Assembly (NCBI GenBank): GCA_049292975.1
Contig: JBATRZ010000045.1
Span: forward strand, 1-17,375
Source: JBGSWE01 sp049292975
GTDB lineage: Bacteria > Patescibacteriota > Saccharimonadia > Saccharimonadales > JACDBH01
Direction: 5' to 3'
DNA length: 17,375 bases
Shown: positions 13,438 to 17,375 of the stretch, in pieces
How positions within the stretch are numbered: the stretch's first letter is position 1
How the letters are laid out: each line of letters starts with the position of its first letter
Notes under the pieces: model-generated
The model's database searches: none
Told to the model about the DNA's origin: nothing
The model's input: the letters and a program-made list of their open reading frames with translations, nothing else
Program-made: the position numbers and the translations under genes

Positions 13438-13467
13438 CCCTTTGCGCCTGTAGTACAGGGCAAAGGG
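13438..13467. repeat. Strong hairpin downstream of the propeller gene
   Basis: CCCTTTGC (13438-13445) pairs with GCAAAGGG (13460-13467), and CCTGT with ACAGG inside, leaving one bulged G. No T-run follows, so it is more likely an RNA-stabilising hairpin than a terminator. Confidence 0.5.
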
Positions 13468-13494
13468 AACCTCCGGCCTGGGTTTCTCACCCTA

Positions 13495-13518
13495 CCCCAT
13501 GAAACAGGTCTCATGGGG
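13495..13518 (-). repeat. CCCC...GGGG hairpin (family copy C)
   Basis: CCCCATGA (13495-13502) pairs with TCATGGGG (13511-13518), followed by ACCCC as in copy B at 4824-4847. On the minus strand the core reads GAGACCTGTTTC, close to GAACCTGTTC in the riboswitch leader and GAATCTGTTC in copy B. Confidence 0.5.
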
Positions 13519-13583
13519 ACCCCGTCATCGCGCTGGCAAAATGGAATACATTATGTCGGGCTGCTCTTCCCGAAAAAGCGGAT

Positions 13584-13628
13584 ACAAATGAAATCAGGGC
13601 AGAGCCCCGATTTCATTTGTGATTTTTT
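13584..13628 (+). terminator. Intrinsic terminator
   Basis: ACAAATGAAATC (13584-13595) pairs perfectly with GATTTCATTTGT (13609-13620); GGGC and GCCC extend the stem after one mismatch. A T-run (13623-13628) follows. It ends plus-strand transcripts from the propeller gene and insulates the restriction-modification island. 13629-13700 is AT-rich with no gene seen. Confidence 0.75.
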
Positions 13629-13700
13629 ATTTTGGGCCCAAAGCGAGCAAAGAATTAAGTCAAATTATAGCGTAAAAGCTTATGTTTGTCAATACCCTTA

Positions 13701-13729
13701 TTGTTCATGACTTTATGAAGCGATACAAT
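13701..13729 (+). promoter_or_regulatory. Promoter of the leader RNA before the restriction-modification genes
   Basis: TTGTTC (13701-13706), a 17-base spacer and TACAAT (13724-13729) form a good sigma70-type promoter. Transcription would start in the GGGG run at 13733-13736, immediately before the outer stem of the structured RNA. It is the strongest promoter seen upstream of the methyltransferase gene. Confidence 0.65.
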
Positions 13730-13735
13730 GATGGG

Positions 13736-13864
13736 GCTACAACCTAAATAATTCAGAGTACCTCAATTGAGGAGTTTGACGTATGTAATGCGGCCATGTG
13801 TTGCGATTCGGACGTCAAGCTCTGAGTTGTTTAGGTTGTAGCGACCCACACGTGGTCGCTTTTT
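13736..13864 (+). ncRNA. Structured RNA of about 129 nt ending in a terminator
   Basis: The RNA begins at a predicted start site and ends in a T-run. The outer stem joins 13737-13758 to 13820-13841: all 22 positions pair, two of them as G-U (arms begin CTACAACCTAAA and CTCTGAGTTGTT). Inside it are two arms: CCTC-AATT-GAGG (13761-13772), and TTGACGT (13776-13782) pairing with ACGTCAA (13812-13818) around a 29-base loop that may fold further. No ORF of note lies within it. The terminator at 13840-13864 shares two bases with the outer stem, so they partly compete. It could be an independent small RNA or the attenuator leader of the methyltransferase operon 40 bases downstream. It does not resemble SRP RNA, RNase P RNA, tmRNA or a retron RNA. 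Confidence 0.6.
13840..13864 (+). terminator. Terminator of the structured RNA
   Basis: AGCGACC (13840-13846) pairs with GGTCGCT (13854-13860), with CAC/GTG pairing possible next to the loop, followed by five T's ending at 13864. No convincing promoter was found between it and the methyltransferase start, so the operon may depend on read-through. Confidence 0.65.
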
Positions 13865-13868
13865 AATT

Positions 13869-13911
13869 GAGCCACGTGCCATATCAACCTAGTCAGGTAG
13901 CATTGTGGCTC
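13869..13911 (+). promoter_or_regulatory. Hairpin enclosing the methyltransferase start codon
   Basis: GAGCCAC (13869-13875) is the exact reverse complement of GTGGCTC (13905-13911), whose first three bases are the GTG start codon. The AGG of the ribosome binding site (13895-13897) lies in the loop. If formed, it would lower translation of the methyltransferase. Confidence 0.45.
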
Positions 13912-14840
13912 AGAAAAATTTACATACCGCAAAACAACAGAAGCTAGACGAATTCTATACGCAGATTGGTGACATTGAACGCGAATGTTCCAGATACAAA
14001 GACCAGTTCAAAGATAAAGTTATATTCTTGAATTGCGACGATCCATTAGAAAGTAACTTCTGGCGTTATTTCGCACTTAACTTCACTCACTTAGGATTGA
14101 AAAAACTCATAGCAACACACTTCGAACGAACAAAGCCAAGCTACAAGCTGGAGCTAACTGGTGATATGAACGAAGACGGAACGGTAAATGACGGAGACAT
14201 TTTAAAAACGCCTCTAAAGCAAAATGGTGATTTTCGTAGCCCAGAATGTGTGGAGATTCTGAAATCAGCCGATATTGTCGTTACCAATCCACCCTTCTCA
14301 TTATTCCGAGAGTATGTGGAGCAGTTGATTAAGAACGATAAGAAATTTCTCGTAATCGGCCCTAAAAACGCTATCACCTACAAAGAAATATCTAAGCTGA
14401 TAAAGGAAAATAAATTATGGTTAGGTTACGGATTTTTAGGCGGTAACGCATTCTTCAAAACGCCTTATTACAGTGAGTTTGGAAATGGAGTTTACAACCC
14501 AAAAACAGGACTAGTCAAATTTCGTAATGTTGTCTGGTTCACCAATCTCGACACCCCTAAACGCCATGAGGAAATAACCCTATTCAAGAAATTTACCCTA
14601 AATGATTATCCCAAGTACGACAATTATGATGCCGTTGAGATTTCGAGAGTCGCAAACATACCCGCTGACTACAAGGGGGTCATGGGCGTACCAATAACGT
14701 TTCTTGAAAACTACAACCCGGAACAATTCGAAATAGTGAAGTTTCGTAAGGGCGATGACGGTAAAGATCTAACAATTAACGGTAAGTCGCCCTACTTCAG
14801 AATATTAATCAGAAACAAGAAACTTAAGGAGGCGGCATGA
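13905..14840 (+). CDS. EcoRI-family adenine-N6 DNA methyltransferase
   Basis: This 311-residue protein matches the EcoRI methylase family. DEFYTQIGDIERE at residues 15-27 is the family's N-terminal signature. FLNCDDPLESNFWRYF is the next conserved block, and DIVVTNPPF (NPPF at 128-131) is the catalytic motif IV of adenine-N6 methyltransferases. Length is close to the roughly 320 residues usual in the family. It should methylate adenine in a short site and protect the host from the partner nuclease; the site cannot be predicted. The start GTG 13905 has CAGGTAG upstream and lies in a hairpin. The stop overlaps the start of the next gene in ATGA. Codon use and base composition are AT-richer than the flanking genes, a sign of horizontal transfer. 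Confidence 0.9.
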   Translation: MAQKNLHTAKQQKLDEFYTQIGDIERECSRYKDQFKDKVIFLNCDDPLESNFWRYFALNFTHLGLKKLIATHFERTKPSYKLELTGDMNEDGTVNDGDILKTPLKQNGDFRSPECVEILKSADIVVTNPPFSLFREYVEQLIKNDKKFLVIGPKNAITYKEISKLIKENKLWLGYGFLGGNAFFKTPYYSEFGNGVYNPKTGLVKFRNVVWFTNLDTPKRHEEITLFKKFTLNDYPKYDNYDAVEISRVANIPADYKGVMGVPITFLENYNPEQFEIVKFRKGDDGKDLTINGKSPYFRILIRNKKLKEAA

Positions 14841-15919
14841 AAATCCAATTACAAGAGATACCAGTGCGTGAAGTGGCAAAAGACTTCATAAATAACGATG
14901 AAGAAGGGGTTAGCGGGTACAGCGGCAAGCTAAACATACGGCCCAAGTACCAGCGCGAATTTATCTATAAAGACGCTCAGCGTGATGCCGTGATAGACAC
15001 AGTACGTAAAAATTTTCCGCTGAACGTCATGTACTGGGCTAAGAATGCGGACGGTACATTTGAAGTTATGGACGGTCAGCAGCGCACGGTTAGCATTTGC
15101 CAGTATGTTACGGGCGATTTTAGTGTGAATTACCAGTATTTTCATAACTTGACCGAAGAAGAGCAGGAGCAAATCCGCAATTATAAGTTGATGGTCTATT
15201 TTTGTGAAGGTACCGAAAAAGAGAAGCTGGATTGGTTTAGGACCATCAACATAGCCGGTGAAAAATTAGCCGACCAGGAACTGCGCAATGCAATTTACAC
15301 TGGCACATGGCTGACTGACGCCAAGCGGTACTTTAGCCGCACAAACGGTGCAGCATATAACTTAGCCAAAGATTACGTAAGCGGTTCACCAATACGCCAG
15401 GACTACCTGGAAACCGCTATCAAATGGATAAACAATGGCCAGATAGAAGCCTATATGTCCGAGCACCAGCAGGACCAGAATGCCAATGGATTATGGCTGT
15501 ATTTTCAGAATGTCATATCCTGGGTGCAACTGACATTTCCTAAGTACCGCAAAGAAATGAAGGGTGTTGAATGGGGCGGCCTGTATAACCGTTTTACTGC
15601 CGAAAAGTACGATACCGGCAAGCTGGAAGCCGAAATCATGCAGCTCATGATGGACGAGGATGTTACTAAGAAATCTGGTATTTACGAATATGTTCTGACG
15701 AGGGAAGAAAAGCACCTGAACATACGCGCTTTTACCGACAATATGAAGCGCGAGGCCTATGAACGGCAGGCAGGCAAATGTATCCGCTGCGGGGAGAAGT
15801 TTGATATTTCCGAAATGGAAGCAGACCACATTACCCCCTGGATTGAGGGCGGCCATACCAACGCGGCTAACTGCCAGATGCTCTGCCGCGACGACAACCG
15901 CCGCAAGGGCAGACTCTAG
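14837..15919 (+). CDS. DUF262-HNH nuclease, likely restriction enzyme
   Basis: This 360-residue protein joins an N-terminal DUF262 (GmrS/ParB-like) domain to a C-terminal HNH nuclease. DUF262 landmarks are PKYQRE (36-41) and D79-G-Q-Q-R83, the motif linked to nucleotide binding or hydrolysis in the GmrSD group. The HNH part (about 305-358) has C315-x-x-C318, D330-H331, and the block NCQMLCRDDNRRKG, with N354 at the place of the last catalytic residue. The strong ribosome binding site AAGGAGG (14826-14832) lies in the end of the methyltransferase gene, and the two overlap by 4 bases, so they are co-translated. With the methylase it most likely forms a restriction-modification pair. A modification-dependent enzyme, as in GmrSD, is less likely given the partner. 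Base composition is closer to the host than that of the methylase. Confidence 0.85.
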   Translation: MKIQLQEIPVREVAKDFINNDEEGVSGYSGKLNIRPKYQREFIYKDAQRDAVIDTVRKNFPLNVMYWAKNADGTFEVMDGQQRTVSICQYVTGDFSVNYQYFHNLTEEEQEQIRNYKLMVYFCEGTEKEKLDWFRTINIAGEKLADQELRNAIYTGTWLTDAKRYFSRTNGAAYNLAKDYVSGSPIRQDYLETAIKWINNGQIEAYMSEHQQDQNANGLWLYFQNVISWVQLTFPKYRKEMKGVEWGGLYNRFTAEKYDTGKLEAEIMQLMMDEDVTKKSGIYEYVLTREEKHLNIRAFTDNMKREAYERQAGKCIRCGEKFDISEMEADHITPWIEGGHTNAANCQMLCRDDNRRKGRL

Positions 15920-16231
15920 GTTACTTAACCTGAAATCTTTGATTTCAGATAAAAAATTCCAAATCGTCTTTAGCAATTTGTCCCTGGTCTTATGGCGCAT
16001 GCAAAACCTGCCCTGATTCGGGCAGTGTGGAAACGACAATTATTGCTGGGCACGTGTCTAAGCCCTTCTTCTGCCTTTAAAGAATAGAAAGAAGAAGGGT
16101 GAGTTGTGTCCAAGCATTGTGCTGTTTGACAGCAAGCCGAGTCACGGCGGGTTCGGGCCGGTCAGTTTTTTGGCTTCTTTTTTGCTGACCCAAAAAAGAA
16201 GTAACTTGCTTCTTGGTTTCAAGAAGATAAA
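15920..16231. other. Gene-free region rich in hairpins
   Basis: No gene is supported. Perfect inverted repeats are CTGAAATC-TTT-GATTTCAG (15930-15948), CTGCCC/GGGCAG (about 16008-16026), CCCTTCTTCT (16063-16072) with AGAAGAAGGG (16090-16099), CTTCTTTTTTG (16174-16184) with CAAAAAAGAAG (16191-16201), and CTTCTTG-GTTT-CAAGAAG (16209-16226). The last, with the T-rich stretch that follows it on the minus strand, may be a weak terminator of the LssY_C gene. The first lies 10 bases after the nuclease gene but lacks a T-run on either side in the right place. Confidence 0.55.
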
Positions 16232-17071
16232 TCAGTCTTTTAAGACGCAAATCCGGATCTTGCCATCAGCGTGCAGGAAGCCGCCCAGGGCGCGGTTGCG
16301 CACGTCCAGCCCTTCGTGAGCTGTCTCGGTGAAGGTGTGTTCTAGCAGCTGCTGGCCGCGCAGATCCGATACGATAAGGTCGCGCTCGGCATTGGTATTA
16401 GGGTCAATCATATGGGTCAGCTGGCCGTTGTGGCGGATAGGCGCGATACCGATATCCCGGCTTGCGGCACCAACCCAAAGCTGGCGGCTGGTTTTGTCGC
16501 GTTCGGGCAGGTGGAAGCGCTGCCAGAAGGCGACATGAGTGTGGAAATCCTCCGGGCCGTCCAGATGACAGGCCCAGAACCGCACGTGATGGCGCAGGGT
16601 AGGGCTGTTGCCGAAAGGTTTTTGGAAGCCCAGGTCCTGCTTGCGCCCGAACAGGTACAAACTGCTGAAAGGCGCGTTGTGGTAATGCTGCCTTGTAACC
16701 ATGGATTTCAACACCGTTAGTCCGCTGCGAAAGTTCTTTTTATCGGCGGTGTGCCAACCGGCCTGCTTGAAGGCGCCGATGATTTGCGCCCGCGTGCCTA
16801 CCATGCCGATATTGACCGGATCGCTGGCAAAGCCGTCGGGTGTCACGCAGTATGTCGGCAGGTGCGTGGGCCGATAAAGCAGCCTGAATAAGCGGAAGGC
16901 AGCCGGAATAAAGAAATACGCGGTAAAGATGTAGGTTGCCAATAGTGCCGTAAACCAGCTGACGCGGTTGTCGAAGAACGGAAAGAATTTGAAGACGGCA
17001 AGATATACAACACCGATTCCGATGGCCAGTACCAGGAAGCGTTTTACTAAGCGGACGAGCCTTATGAGCAT
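16232..17071 (-). CDS. LssY_C-domain membrane protein
   Basis: This 279-residue protein has a basic N-terminus, two hydrophobic helices (residues about 12-30 and 38-62) and a soluble C-terminal domain. Its DPVNIGMVGTRAQIIGAFKQ followed by AGWHTADKK matches the opening of the LssY C-terminal domain. Later conserved-looking blocks are LYLFGRKQDLGFQKP, RHHVRFWACHLDG, LWVGAASRDIGI and the His-rich THMIDPNTNAERDLI. The domain is widespread in bacterial membrane proteins, sometimes fused to DedA or PAP2 modules, but its activity is not established; the many conserved His, Arg and Asp residues suggest an enzyme. Start ATG 17071 has no strong Shine-Dalgarno sequence. It is divergent from the gene at 17207. 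Transcription may use TGCTAAACT, an extended -10-like sequence about 10 bases upstream. Confidence 0.8.
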   Translation of the reverse strand: MLIRLVRLVKRFLVLAIGIGVVYLAVFKFFPFFDNRVSWFTALLATYIFTAYFFIPAAFRLFRLLYRPTHLPTYCVTPDGFASDPVNIGMVGTRAQIIGAFKQAGWHTADKKNFRSGLTVLKSMVTRQHYHNAPFSSLYLFGRKQDLGFQKPFGNSPTLRHHVRFWACHLDGPEDFHTHVAFWQRFHLPERDKTSRQLWVGAASRDIGIAPIRHNGQLTHMIDPNTNAERDLIVSDLRGQQLLEHTFTETAHEGLDVRNRALGGFLHADGKIRICVLKD

Positions 17072-17150
17072 AATACTTCATAGTAGTTTAGCAGAATGCG
17101 GCGTGACCTGGTTTTTGACCGGTTGCTGTTCAGGAATCTTAATAATGTTG

Positions 17151-17156
17151 TACAAT
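17151..17156 (+). promoter_or_regulatory. -10 box for the 17207 gene (candidate)
   Basis: TACAAT, preceded by TTG, lies 50 bases before ATG 17207. No convincing -35 is at the standard spacing; TTGACC (17115-17120) and TTGCTG (17123-17128) are too far upstream. Confidence 0.35.
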
Positions 17157-17206
17157 GGAGCCAATAAACCATAAGCGCATGTAAACAGCAAAGGAAGAAC
17201 AAACTA

Positions 17207-17375
17207 ATGGACCAGACTACCCAGGGTGCGCCAGATGTAAACAACGACGGTATCGGCGACAACGCCGCTGCTCCCGTAACTAATCCGCAGCCGGCCCCGG
17301 CCGATGCCGCTGCCTCTGCCGCCGGCGAGACTGCTTCGCAGCCTGCCGCCGATCCAGAACCAACTGAGCCAGCTC
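17207..17375 (+). CDS. Low-complexity Ala/Pro-rich protein, 3' end missing
   Basis: ATG 17207 is preceded by AAGGAAG (17191-17197) at normal spacing, and the frame stays open to the right edge (56 codons). The visible part starts MDQTTQGAPDVNNDGIGDNA and continues in Ala/Pro/Ala-Asp stretches with acidic residues. It looks like the disordered N-terminal region that precedes a membrane helix in the proteins at 10829 and 11308, so a similar membrane protein is a fair guess. Nothing identifies a function. Confidence 0.65.
   Translation, partial: MDQTTQGAPDVNNDGIGDNAAAPVTNPQPAPADAAASAAGETASQPAADPEPTEPA

Noticed and set aside
13736..13864. Retron RNA, 6S RNA, tmRNA or SRP RNA
   Set aside because: No reverse transcriptase gene is nearby; there is no tag ORF or CCA end, no SRP GGAAG/AGGAAG core, and no long bubble-containing rod as in 6S RNA.
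15930..15948. Terminator after the nuclease gene
   Set aside because: The stem CTGAAATC/GATTTCAG is perfect but is followed by ATAAAAAA rather than T's on the plus strand, and by no T-run on the minus strand.

Overview
The window looks like a chromosome segment from a Patescibacteria/CPR organism, most likely Candidatus Saccharibacteria (TM7). This is inferred from the gene mix: SIMPL-domain, LssY_C-domain and PaaX/Cas2-like proteins, a small-genome NadD, an AspRS of the kind that probably makes both Asp-tRNAs, and several Ala/Pro/Lys-rich membrane proteins of unknown role. It also fits the compact layout, the standard code with TGA as stop, and several transcripts that appear to start at or just before the ATG. 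No tRNA, rRNA or CRISPR array was seen.

Layout. 1-605: end of a SIMPL-domain protein. About 690-935: a structured leader whose 5' half matches the cobalamin riboswitch core and whose 3' half is a chain of competing hairpins. It precedes an unrecognised Cys-tailed protein (955-2064) and a 67-residue zinc-ribbon protein (2069-2272). 2300-2392: nested inverted repeats running over the GTG start of nadD (2385-3056), which overlaps tail-to-tail with a CPA2 cation/proton antiporter (3014-4723, minus). 4780-4959: an element with terminal inverted repeats separating the antiporter from a low-affinity iron permease-like protein (4963-5400). 5397-5667: a small transcription unit with promoter, 30-residue ORF and terminator. 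5769-6558 (minus): a membrane-anchored DsbA-like oxidoreductase behind a 24-residue ORF. 6695-7702: a CNNM/CorC-type membrane protein with DUF21 and CBS domains.

7700-8264 holds broken or very small coding fragments. 8230-8770 is a compact module: one PaaX/Cas2-like gene (minus) with a 36-bp palindrome a few bases from each end. 8795-10674: an aspS transcription unit whose leader may encode a 14-residue peptide with three consecutive Asn codons. 10829-11257 and 11308-13413: two single-pass membrane proteins, the second with beta-sandwich-like repeats and a TolB-like beta-propeller. 13438-13628: hairpins and an intrinsic terminator.

13701-15919 is a restriction-modification island, visibly AT-richer than its neighbours. 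It has a strong promoter, a roughly 129-nt structured RNA ending in its own terminator, then an EcoRI-family adenine methyltransferase whose start codon lies in a hairpin, overlapped by a DUF262-HNH nuclease. 15920-16231 is gene-free and rich in hairpins. 16232-17071 (minus) is an LssY_C membrane protein, and a low-complexity protein starts at 17207 and runs off the right edge.

The best candidates for something undescribed are the palindrome-bounded PaaX/Cas2-like module, the leader RNA in front of the restriction-modification pair, and the cobalamin-like riboswitch in front of an unknown protein. All calls were made by eye from the sequence, with no database search.
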